64,000 bases of DNA, taken from assembly GCA_022925895.1 (NCBI GenBank), contig JAKSYS010000006.1, forward strand, positions 1 to 64,000, read 5' to 3'. This stretch comes from Fragilaria crotonensis. Taxonomy: Eukaryota; Bacillariophyta; Fragilariophyceae; Fragilariales; Fragilariaceae. This document shows positions 21,861 to 31,201 of this stretch, piece by piece (within the stretch, counting starts at the first letter, position 1; each line of letters opens with the position of its first letter). The notes under the pieces are model-generated. The model saw nothing but the letters and a program-made list of their open reading frames with translations. It ran no database searches and was not told the DNA's origin. The translations under genes were made by a program, and so were the position numbers.

Positions 21861-22759
21861 GGACGTGCAACAATAAAACCCGCCTTCTCGGCAGCGACTG
21901 CCTTTTTCATAGCTGTGATGCACCATTGAATATAATCCTCCCAATTCGTTCCGGAAGGATAGTTTCCGTCCTTGTACGGTGAGTTTGATGCTGTAACAAT
22001 GGCTGTCATTTTTTTACATGAGCGAAGTACATCCTTTGCTGCCCGTAGCATTGTCCTTCCGGAAATATGCGAGACAGTAGATCCCTTTGTCTTGCCAACA
22101 AGAAGTGACCTCTCGATTGAGCCCTTACCGACATAAATGTTGACGTCTAATCCACGTTGGTGCAATACGGGATTAGTGTCAGTAGCATTGCTGCATTCGG
22201 GGATACGCCTGGTTGAACGTCGACCGCTGACACTGATTACAAATCATGAAAGCGATCAAGTCCATGGAGAAATTGGTCAACACAGCACACAATATCAGGG
22301 TCATCATCACTGTCTCCCAAATACAGCTCGGCAATTTTCTTCATTTGTTGAACTTCTGATAGGGTTGAGACACCACAAAGGAGTGATGGCGAATCAAAAC
22401 ATGCATATGCAATTGATGCCTGGAACTCCGTGAAGTTCCCTTTACATTCGTCGTCATCGCCGTCTTTGCCGATGTCTTTGTCTTTTCTTCGCTGATACGC
22501 TTTTTCTGGTATCTTTGTTTGACACCACTGATTCGCCGGAAACCATCATGGTCACCTCGCCTTGACGTATGTGCAGTGAGGACTAGACTCAACGACGTCT
22601 ATGCAGTGCTGAGCAACTAGACTGGAGTCTATGCAGTGACTGGAGTGTCTTCTTCTTCTTCTTGGAGTCTGTGATAAACTGGGATTTTTCTCCTGAATTC
22701 GTGGTGTTGATGATTCGATCTCGCGGTGTAATCGAATAATTATTTCATGGTTTGGAACA

Positions 22760-22890
22760 TTTCGATCTACAAACGGGGCGTCACCGTTTGAAGAATATTT
22801 CTCCGTTTGTAGAATCTACAAACGGAGAAGTTGGTTTGTAACTCTGAAAGTCATTGTAAGCATCGGGCATTCTACAAACGGCGACGAAAA
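22760..22890. repeat. Subterminal CTACAAACGG repeats with a perfect palindrome
   Basis: The motif CTACAAACGG or its complement recurs at least four times. The centre (22799-22829) is a perfect inverted repeat with 15-bp arms (TTCTCCGTTTGTAGA and its complement) around a single A. Such repeats just inside the termini of Harbinger elements are plausible transposase or partner-protein binding sites; that role is inferred. Confidence 0.7.
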
Positions 22891-22894
22891 TGTC

Positions 22895-22942
22895 TTAAGT
22901 TGTGGTTTGTTTTGCAGTCCCGAATGTCCATAAGCATCGGCC
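22895..22942 (-). repeat. Right terminal inverted repeat of the Harbinger element
   Basis: Read inwards it begins GGCCGATGCTTATGG and contains CAAAACAAACCACA. It pairs with 13230-13277 and is followed by TTA. Confidence 0.8.
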
Positions 22943-23600
22943 TTACTACACAAATACGGCTGGTTGCATTGAAAGACACGTAGTAGGAGACGTCGACCCA
23001 CTAGAAGTAGTACACAATTGAGATAATGGCTACACTTATTTCTAACATATAGCCCTAAAATTAGCAAAAAGAATTGGATGCTTTTCCTTCCTCAAGAGAG
23101 GTATGAGTTACTTGTGGGGGTTTCTTTTCCCCCTTAACCCACCACGCATAGAGTGGGGGGGGGTTAAGTTTAAGGAGAAAAGGTTCTCAATTAGGGAGGG
23201 CCTGATGTGGGTGTATTAATAGAGGATTCAAGTTGATAACAATAAGCATACAGGAAGAAATGTCTCTTGTGGTTGGCTTTAGCCTTCAGCTGCTACTCGA
23301 GTACCAGGTAGCATTTCGCTTGATCGGGATTAAGGCCCCGCTTGCTCTATCATACCAGGTACTACTACTAGGTACAGGTAGTACTAGCGTAGATGGTACA
23401 TGGCAAACATCGGCACTGCACCACGCAGTACCAGGTACAATACTACTAGTACTGTCGATCGGCCCTCATCCCACGGCCCATGAACCACGAACAACTCACC
23501 TCTTCCCCTGTCATAACTGCAGTACCCTTCGCACACTGTGGTACCAGGTACGGTACTGTGGACCGCATCATCGATCGCATTGATTCTGTGTTCAGTCAGT

Positions 23601-23628
23601 GTTAGGTGTTAGGTGTTAGGTGTTGAGT
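23601..23628 (+). repeat. Heptamer tandem repeat GTTAGGT, four units
   Basis: There are three GTTAGGT units followed by GTTGAGT. A heptamer of the same family, on the other strand (ACTCAAC), lies at 63363-63394. Confidence 0.85.
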
Positions 23629-23650
23629 GTAGAGCAGAGACGAGAATTTC

Positions 23651-23884
23651 AAACCCAGCCCACCCAAACCCACGGCCCACCCAAACCCATTGGGTTAAGG
23701 GTGGGTTTTGGGTGAGCTCAGGATTTCATGGGTGGGTCTGGGTGGGCCGGCAAATCATAGCAAAAAATGACTGTAGATGTTTGCTACCGGTAGTAGTAGA
23801 GCCATCTAGTCCAGTACTAACTACTGGGTTTGGGTGGGTTTGGGTAGGTCTTGGTAGATCGTATGGGTTCTGGGTGGGTTTGGG
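23651..23884. repeat. G-quadruplex-prone block with mirrored C-rich half
   Basis: A C-rich stretch (23652-23689, repeats of CCCACCCAAACCCA) is followed by four plus-strand runs of four GGG tracts: 23692-23712, 23730-23746, 23826-23844 and 23865-23884. Loops are 1-4 nt, which fits the standard G-quadruplex pattern. Confidence 0.8.
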
Positions 23885-24196
23885 CTGGTACTTCCGTGAG
23901 CGTAGCTTTACGTGGGTACCCATGGGTTTGATATTTTCAGAAATTCCCGTCTCTGGTGTAGAGTGTAGATTGTGCTCTCGTAGGCTGTAGGCTGTACACC
24001 CGCTTATGTGTTCGCTTTCATTTTAGACTAGATTCCGCACGTGCTTGTAATCTCATTATCGAACAGTGTCGCGGCACGATCTTATTATAAGGAACCTTCC
24101 TCGTGTATCAGACACCTCCATCTTATATTTGCCGGTGTATGGTGTGCTGTCTTCGAGCGGTGGAGCGCTGGAGTGCTGGTTTAGAAGACGAAGCAG

Positions 24197-26194
24197 ATGC
24201 TGATGTTGACTAGATTGAGACAAAAGAAGATGACGGTAGTACCAGTCGCTATTCGGCGTGTTCCTGTTAGAAGCATTGTGATCATGCGTGTCCTCATCCT
24301 GCTATTGGTCGTCATTGGCGTCGCTGAGATATTCTTGGGTCTTCAACTTTCCGTAACGACGTTGCCTCAGTCACACATGCCTAATGCTCCCACACAAGGA
24401 GGGCCTGGTAGAGTTCGATTCAGACCCTTTGCCGCAGACCCCAAGTACCATAACACGACAGTCAACGGGAAAACGATACCTGGTCCATTTCTTAATGAAA
24501 GACTATTTCTGATGGGCGCTCGCCTTACGACATCCTACGTTCCGAATGATGAGTCGGTTCATGTCGATGTCTTTGGCTTTCCGGGAGACTGGCTCGTCGA
24601 AAGTGACCGCATAATATGCGAACTTTACTCGTTGCCGAAGAAGTGGAAGTTTTTCAAAAACGAGCATTTCTTCGAGAATAAAACTGCTCTGTATTGCCAA
24701 TTGGAATGTGACTATCATGATCATAACCGTACAACTACCGGTGCTACTACTTCTGAACCATCTTGGTCGCGAGACTGTGGAGAACCGATTCCAATGCAAC
24801 TGGTGCCACTCGTCTCAGGAGACAGAAATCAAGACGGAGCGACATTTATCTGGAGATGCGATGTGTCCCACCTCTTGTCCAAAGCCCAGTTGATTCAGCA
24901 GCAGCACGGGCAAGCGGCCCGAAGTAGTGTCCGTGTTCGATTGGATCTCAAACTTGCGCGAAAGGCAACGAAGACAACAGTGTCACTGCTGCAACTGATG
25001 TTCGGTGCCAAACCACCACCAACAACGTACTACACCATGTACGAAGTTACTAAAATAGACATTCCCCTCCACACGGGGGTGGTTGGTCACGGCGGTCCAC
25101 AAATTCGAAGCTCGCAGCAGGGGTATTTTTCGCCACTTATACAGCAAAACGATGAATTACAATGTCCTATGGATGTTGGACTCTGTATTGCCATCTATGG
25201 GAAAACCTCTACACGATACCTTGCCGAATTCGTTCAGCATCACAAGAATGTGGGAATATCGCATATTGTCGTGGGTATGGACACAACGATGGATTCCGTC
25301 GATCTATATGCTGCTGAGGAAGTTTTAAGACCGTTCATTGACGAAGGTTTCGTTGTCCTACAATCGACTGGGTTGAAGGATTTCTTTAAATGTGAATCGG
25401 ACATGGCGAAGCTCCACTTTTATCACCAATGCCTCTATTACTTCAAGGGCTTGTCAAAGTACTCGGCCACCTGGGATCTGGATGAGTACTGGATACCTCC
25501 TGTGCAGTTGGAAATTACCGGCAAGAACAGTTTCAAGTATGGCATGGTAGCATTTGCGGACGAGGAGATCCCCCGCGTCGAAAAATCTGTAACACGTGGG
25601 AAGAATCGATCCGTCGAACTACAGTTCATCCAACGATCTAGCCACACTGCATTTTCCGATCTTGTCACGAGTGATCCTCTCTGGCGAAAGAGCAACTATT
25701 CCAAGTCAATCAGCATTCGCGATGTCTTGAAAGCAGTCGAACAGGCCCACAAGTACCGGGGTTGTGAGGATAAATGGTGCTATTACCTAACCCCGTCGTT
25801 CTATTCTTTCATGAAGACTATTGTGACAAGAACACATCGCATCGGACATGATTTTGATAGGCGAGATGCCAAGAGCGACAGAACCTGGCAGAAGGCAATC
25901 GCCCGAACACAAGTTGCAATGATGGGAGGCATCCATTTGCCTGGGAGCTGTCGATTCCCCAACGATCCCGAGTGGTATCCCTTTTCCAAAAAAGAGGAAT
26001 GTTTCCCACGTATTTGGGACTCGGGAGAGTACGGACGAATCCTTCACTACCAATCGTTGATGCAATTCCGAGACGATTGGAATGATGTGCATGTGGACGA
26101 ATGGGCCGAAGATGAATACGTTTCTTCGTATGCGGGCACAGTATCTGCGCAACTTAATCGTCACAACTATGGTATCGCCCATGCAGAACCGTGA
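24197..26194 (+). CDS. Glycosyltransferase family 92 (DUF23-type) protein, paralogue 2
   Basis: The protein is 665 residues from the ATG at 24197. It has a basic N-terminus, a membrane anchor at about residues 30-50 (VLILLLVVIGVAEIF) and the same architecture as the protein at 10730-12739. The DxD-like motif is D427-L-D429-E in ATWDLDEYWIPP, and the C-terminal FPRIWDSGEYGR is kept. It lacks about 14 residues present after the anchor of paralogue 1. Blocks of near identity (for example GGPGRVRFRPFAADP and HIVVGMDTTMDS) indicate a fairly recent tandem duplication. It is likely a Golgi-type membrane enzyme; substrate unknown. Both copies keep full-length frames, which suggests continued selection. 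Confidence 0.85.
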   Translation: MLMLTRLRQKKMTVVPVAIRRVPVRSIVIMRVLILLLVVIGVAEIFLGLQLSVTTLPQSHMPNAPTQGGPGRVRFRPFAADPKYHNTTVNGKTIPGPFLNERLFLMGARLTTSYVPNDESVHVDVFGFPGDWLVESDRIICELYSLPKKWKFFKNEHFFENKTALYCQLECDYHDHNRTTTGATTSEPSWSRDCGEPIPMQLVPLVSGDRNQDGATFIWRCDVSHLLSKAQLIQQQHGQAARSSVRVRLDLKLARKATKTTVSLLQLMFGAKPPPTTYYTMYEVTKIDIPLHTGVVGHGGPQIRSSQQGYFSPLIQQNDELQCPMDVGLCIAIYGKTSTRYLAEFVQHHKNVGISHIVVGMDTTMDSVDLYAAEEVLRPFIDEGFVVLQSTGLKDFFKCESDMAKLHFYHQCLYYFKGLSKYSATWDLDEYWIPPVQLEITGKNSFKYGMVAFADEEIPRVEKSVTRGKNRSVELQFIQRSSHTAFSDLVTSDPLWRKSNYSKSISIRDVLKAVEQAHKYRGCEDKWCYYLTPSFYSFMKTIVTRTHRIGHDFDRRDAKSDRTWQKAIARTQVAMMGGIHLPGSCRFPNDPEWYPFSKKEECFPRIWDSGEYGRILHYQSLMQFRDDWNDVHVDEWAEDEYVSSYAGTVSAQLNRHNYGIAHAEP

Positions 26195-27357
26195 AGAAAG
26201 ACCTCCCGAGCAATCGAGTTGATTACTTCAGCGTGTACCAAATGGTGCACGACCAAAGACCTTCCGTCTCCGTTATCCTGAAGCTTACGCGCATGCGCTC
26301 AGGATATTGCGCCATGCCATTCGACGTTGCTTTGTCGACATACATCCACAAGGATTCGCAGATCTCATGAACCTTGTTATACGTCGTCGTATGCATACTC
26401 GGATGTTGGAGTTGCACTCCATTCCGGAATGCGGGTGCCGATATCATGAGATTGCTGGGACGCCTTTTTTCTTTGGGGCCTTGCGTGTGTTCGGCATGTA
26501 TCTTGTTGGACTCTCAAAGTACCGACACGTCCATGACCATGGAGTCAAGGCAAGGATCTTGGTCCCTCAATGGTCCACGTTGGCACGATGAGTCTGTGAG
26601 CATTTATGAAGCCAACCGCTCTGTCTCCGGATATCGGCATTGCCCGGTTTTGCGTATGTTTCAATGGCAGGTGCCACTTTACATCACTTCGTTGCATTGG
26701 CGAATGATCAATCGACATCAACACTAATACTATGAGTAGTACCAGGTACTCAAGCAAGTGACTCCAGTCCATAAGGATTGAATGATGAATGCAATTGTGC
26801 CGGGTAGGATTTCTTGCATGCAGTTTATAATTGATAACCCAACCGGCGATAGAAGATAGAAGTACTCTCCTTTAAACTCTCCGCGCATTTAATTTTCAGA
26901 ACAAGTGCCTTGTTGTCTAAGGCCTAACTTGTGCAGGTGCTCCTGGTTCATCATTGATATCTTCATGCATCTGCATCACGAATCAAAATCATGATCAAGC
27001 TTGTCGACAAAATACAGTACAATACGACGTACTAGTAGTACACCATAAAATATGCTCACACTCTAGCTAGCAGTACAACAACGAGTACCAGGTACTCGTA
27101 CAACGTCACTGTGGTACCGTTCCTCTTTCTCCACTGTCGTTTCGTCGGGATTCGGGCGGATGGGGTTAAAATCTTTTGTTCGGGTGACTGCCAGACCAAT
27201 GCAGTCGACCGTCGACAGCCAACCGCAAGACGAACGACTCGAACATAATTCACGCCTTCATTTATTTTAGAAACGGCATCACACCACATTTGTTGCGATT
27301 TGCATCCACAACAGTGTTGTTGATATTGTTGATTCTGTCGGGAAATTAAGCGTTGTG
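26195..27357. other. Spacer between the glycosyltransferase and helicase genes
   Basis: No coding region is recognised. A small inverted repeat (TATCCTGA at 26274-26281 and its complement at 26299-26306) lies 80 bp after the GT92 stop and may be a 3'-UTR hairpin. TACCAGGTA motifs occur near 26738 and 27085. Confidence 0.5.
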
Positions 27358-30222
27358 ATGACAGAGGACCTCAATTTTGGTCTCAACATAGTGTATGAGG
27401 CTCCCAGTGTCGCTAATCGTTCGAATAATGTTGTTGCAACGAGGCACAAGAAGAATAAGTATGAGAAGAGACGTGAGAGATCAAAACGGGCCAAGTCTCG
27501 AGAGGAGTCCGTGTCTACTGCTGGTACTTCCGCCCGACGTTCGACACCACGTGCAGCGATTACAATCGATGATCGCCCAGCCGTGCAGGTGGCGGTAGAT
27601 ACAGACACGAATTCGAACACAGATGCAGTGACTGCGCAGTCGCAGCACCAACGACAGGGACACTGTGATCATAACGAACAAGAAAGCAAAGAGCCTGAAG
27701 CGGAAAAACCAGCCAGTGAATCACAAAGACAAACACCGTCCGTACCGCATGAAAACAAGGGATCCCCGTCTGCAGGCACTCACTCGACGCGTCAAAAAGC
27801 CACAATAACTGCTGATGTCACTCCTGTTCCAGTACCACTGCTTACTAAACCACACTCACGCAAACATCATCGCGAGCTCATCCCCCTTGATAATGACGAC
27901 AATGGTGATCAAGAGCAACAACAGTTGCGCGCCAATTACATGGCAGAGTTCCACGCCCGTCCCCTTGAAATGGATCGTCGCGCAGGTGCTTCCGGAAAAT
28001 ACACGCAATCCAAGGACTCGATGCATTTGTTTGAAACAAACAAGATGAAGCAACAATTACCTTTGCATCCAAAATTATTGTTGCAATGTCAAACGAAATT
28101 CAATATGAAACAGGCGACCCTCATTCAAACGAATACTTGGGAACAATTCCATTCGAATGATCAGAAAAATAATCTATTTGTACAGTCCGAGACTGGGTCT
28201 GGCAAGACACTGGCGTATCTCTTGCCTATTGTTCAGGTACGTTCCGTGATTGTGCGTACTGTACTTTGTCGCACACGTGGTCATCATCACGCATCACCTC
28301 AGGGAAAGAAACGATATGGTTAAGACATGATTCTATACCGTGATTATGACATCTAGATAGTAGATTTTGAGAGGTTCTTGGCGAACTCGTCAACATCACG
28401 TGACGACATCAATGCACTATCAATTCTCTCACACGCCTCATCAATACCTCTCTCCGCATCTCTTTCATCAAAGTCCCTTGTGGTTGATCCCAACACCAAT
28501 AATGATGACAGCAATAACAATTCAACGCCAACCCTAATTCAAAAAGACCGCGCATCGGGGGGCACAGTCTGTCTTATTATTTGCCCCACACGAGAATTGG
28601 CGTCTCAGACACTCATGTTTGTCGAAACCATAACCAGGGGGACGTGGCTGGTGGCGGGGTGCCTGAGCGGCGGTGAGAAACGAAAATCCGAAAAAAGTCG
28701 TATCCGTAAGGGAATATCCATCCTCGTTGCAACACCTGGACGACTCCTCGATCACTTGACCAAAACAGAGGCACTCTTGATTTCGTTGAAGGGAAAATTG
28801 AAGTACTTGGTCTTGGATGAAAGCGATAGATTGCTCGATATGGGTCTGGGGGGACAGGTCGAACAAATCGTGCAAAGGATTCGAGCCAATCAACCTGGTT
28901 CCGGTCGCAATGGCATCACGTGGCGCTCTCTTTTAGTCTCGGCAACAGTTTCGCACAAGGAAGAAGAACTGGCCAAGACACTCATGGGCGGTGAACAATG
29001 GGTATGGGCGCGTGGAGGTGGGGCAGCAAGAGGAGATGGAGAACATCATGACCAACAACTGCTGGACGAATCGACACCTCGACAACTGAGTCAGCTACAT
29101 ATTACAGTTACTGCCAAGTTGAGACTTGCTACTTTAGTTGCATTTTTGGTGCAGCGAGTAGCGCTTGGGGAACGAACCGTTGTCTTCATGTCGACCTGCG
29201 ATGGCGTTGACTACCACGATGCCCTTTTCAAAGCTGTTGATTGCATTTTACCTTCCAAGAGCGAATCTGAGGAGAATCAGCCAGGCATCTTCGGTGCCGC
29301 CTGTCCCATTTTCAAATTGCACGGAAGCGTGGTGCATGCAGAACGTCAAGCCATTCTCTTGAAATTTAACTCTTGTAAGACTGCGCTGCTTCTGGCCACT
29401 GATGTTGCCGCTCGTGGATTGAACCTCTCGAGAGTCGATTGGATTGTTCAGTATGACCCTCCCTGTGAAGTTGCCGACTATGCCCATCGTGCAGGTCGCG
29501 CTGTCCGAGCGGGCCAAGCTGGTCATGCGCTACTCTTCCTCTTGCCATCAGAGCGGCAGTTTCTAGAAGTCTTGGAACTAAAAGGGGTCAAGAAAATGGA
29601 CGCTCTCTCTGTCGCTCACACCTTGAATCGTGCATCTGAGATTTGTTCCGAAGTGACTGCTGAATCCAAAGCTGGATTCAAAAACAAGGGAGAAGCATTT
29701 TCAGCTGAAGTTCAGCGTCGATTTGAAGACACTGTGATGCAAGACGATGCGCAGACCAAGGCGAGCTACAAACCTCCTGCTCGTATGAAGGGACAGCCAC
29801 GACCACCAGAACCTTGCGGTGTGCTTTTGGAATTGGCGCGAAAGGCGTTCTTCGCGTACGTGAGAGCGTACCCAACCAAGGAGAAGATTGTGCGTCACAT
29901 ATTTTCGTCTCGTGCGCTCCATGTTGGTCATATTGCCAGGTCGTTTGCCCTGAAGGAACCACCAACATCGTCGATGAGTAAGGTGACACAATCGAGTATC
30001 AAGGAAGATGATAGTTCTGGAAAACGAAGCGCTGCCATGGCCTTTCAGACCTTGTTGGACGAGGCGCAAGCTGTCGTACAAAACAAGCGACAACGGAAAT
30101 CGGCGCCGACAGCGAAGTCAGCACTGATTAAGAGCGATGGCACAGTTGACACATCAAAAGCCCGCATGATGCTCATGGAGCGAGCTGCGAAACTCCAGCA
30201 AGGAGGAATGAGTTCGTTCTAA
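27358..30222 (+). CDS. DEAD-box RNA helicase, DDX31/Dbp7 type, one intron
   Basis: Exons are 27358-28236 and 28357-30222, joined in phase 0 across a 120-nt GTACGT...CTAG intron, giving 914 residues. A charged, low-complexity N-terminus (about 230 residues) precedes the helicase core. Motifs are I SETGSGKT (277-284), Ia PTREL (370-374), the DDX31/Dbp7 signature GGEKRKSEK (398-406), II as DESD rather than DEAD (447-450), III SAT (488-490) and VI HRAGRAVRAG (670-679, fitting HRxGRxxR). A C-terminal DUF4217-like extension (AFFAYVRAYPTKEK to about 830) follows. This family acts in the nucleolus on pre-60S ribosomal particles. The start ATG at 27358 is the first in frame. The second acidic residue of motif II is present, so ATP hydrolysis should be possible. 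Confidence 0.88.
28237..28356 (+). other. Intron of the DDX31/Dbp7-type helicase gene
   Basis: The donor is CAG|GTACGT and the acceptor ATCTAG|ATAGTAG. This is the one nearby AG that keeps the frame between motif I and the downstream exon (next residues IVDFERF). Confidence 0.75.
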
Positions 30223-31201
30223 GACTACACATGTAGTAGAGTAGTAGTACTCCTACTACTTAATCTAAGAGATCGAGTGCTGTAACACCCATTCGTAGTA
30301 GGTGAGTTCGCTATTAAATCCCAGAATGTTAAGCACTCAGTACGAAGCCTGTAACACGTGGAATATTTTAGCAACGTCTTGGAGCACTGGTGACATTGGG
30401 GTCACCAGCGCGCTTGTGCTCAAGAGTACGAGTAGTAAAGGTGCGAGGGAGAGTCGACAGGCGCCACGCGACACGCAGCCACGCAGCAGGCCGACAGTTA
30501 GCTGAATTTATACTCGGGAATGAGTGTTGAATGAGTGAGTCATCCACTGCAAGAACGATCCGAGTCGTGTGCTTATGTCAGCGCCGCAGTGCGGAAGGCG
30601 GCATTTCGGAACAAAATCACTCTGGTAACATGGCTGTATCGGTGCAGTACTTGTGCTGCATGACAGTCGTGGTTCCTTCCTCAACTACGGATTTTGAGAC
30701 GGTTCGTAGCTCTGACTCCCATTGAAAGACTACGTCGAGAATTCGAGACTTGATAAAACACGTCAATATTTGAGTCGTGTAGCTGTTTTCCTGTGCGTGT
30801 GCATGACACGCAGGCACGAAGGACGCGACACCGAAATCATCCGTTCTACAGTGACGTGTACTCGGGTACTCGAGAACACTCCTACTCCGAGTACAAATAC
30901 ATAGACAGTACGACCGGTGTGTCACCGAGATACTCAAATGACTCGGCCTTGGGGTGCAACATGGTGGTACTACAGTACTATTCAGCTCTGAGTACCAGTA
31001 CCCGAGTCCTCCGGTTCGGAGCCCAATGCGTTCCTCAGCCAGGCCGAAAACTGACGTGGTTTGAAAACACTCATTCTTGAAACCAGCGGAGCACTTGATG
31101 ATGAGAATTCGAAACTCGACAATACATCATAGTATTTGCTCACAAAATCAAAATCAACCCAAACAGAAACAGCGCCAATCCATCTTTTCATCAAAATAAC
31201 C
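30223..31201. other. Spacer between the helicase and EF-hand genes
   Basis: There is no recognisable gene. It is rich in GTAC and GAGTAC-type motifs, notably at 30860-31010. It should contain the EF-hand gene promoter at its right end. Confidence 0.5.

Larger units (their letters stand above)
15380..22600 (-). pseudogene. Second gene of the Harbinger element: coiled-coil, Cys-rich zinc-binding protein, split by a Gypsy insertion
   Basis: This gene converges on the transposase, as the second gene of Harbinger elements usually does. Its 3' part (about 16130-15380) encodes a coiled coil (EKMEALEAKLLEREEYLSFL) and a C-terminal Cys cluster, VCFEC...HKCRRCKRYVCDVCC...WWCGECF, resembling a RING- or FYVE-like zinc fold. 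A GTAAGG donor at 16273 and a CAGCAG acceptor near 16135 define a phase-compatible intron of about 130-140 nt. The upstream exon (16652-16274) contains FIAWCLWGHITI and GTSYGRKTGSRKAMKEAA. Reading continues on the far side of the Gypsy element (21866-22165, with GTNWEDYIQWCITAMKK). An earlier portion at 22440-22250 (GNFTEFQASIAYACFDSPSL) is in a different frame, so a further intron or break lies there. No Myb/SANT domain was recognised. The Gypsy insertion should disable it. Confidence 0.6.
13230..22942. mobile_element. PIF/Harbinger DNA transposon carrying a nested Gypsy element
   Basis: Both ends begin GGCCGATGCTTA when read inwards and are flanked by TTA (13227-13229 and 22943-22945), the 3-bp target duplication characteristic of PIF/Harbinger. 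The terminal inverted repeats are imperfect but match over about 48 bp, including CAAAACAAACCACA, and weaker similarity continues to about 110 bp. Inside are a plus-strand DD35E transposase (13518-15164) and a convergent minus-strand second gene (15380 to about 22600). The whole interval is 9.7 kb, but 5.2 kb of that is a later Ty3/Gypsy insertion (16653-21860 plus one duplicated GGACG). The original transposon was therefore about 4.5 kb. It separates two GT92 paralogues. Confidence 0.88.
22946..24196. other. Spacer upstream of the second glycosyltransferase gene
   Basis: No gene is supported. The spacer contains a TTAACCC...GGGTTAA hairpin (23134-23167), several TACCAGGTA motifs (near 23302, 23351, 23432 and 23541), a GTTAGGT heptamer array (23601-23628) and a G/C-skewed block (23651-23884). 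The promoter of the 24197 gene should lie at its right end. Confidence 0.6.

Noticed and set aside
31136-31201. N-terminal extension of the EF-hand protein by 22 residues
   Set aside because: It begins with a non-ATG codon and would bury the signal peptide; the ATG at 31202 gives a proper plastid presequence.
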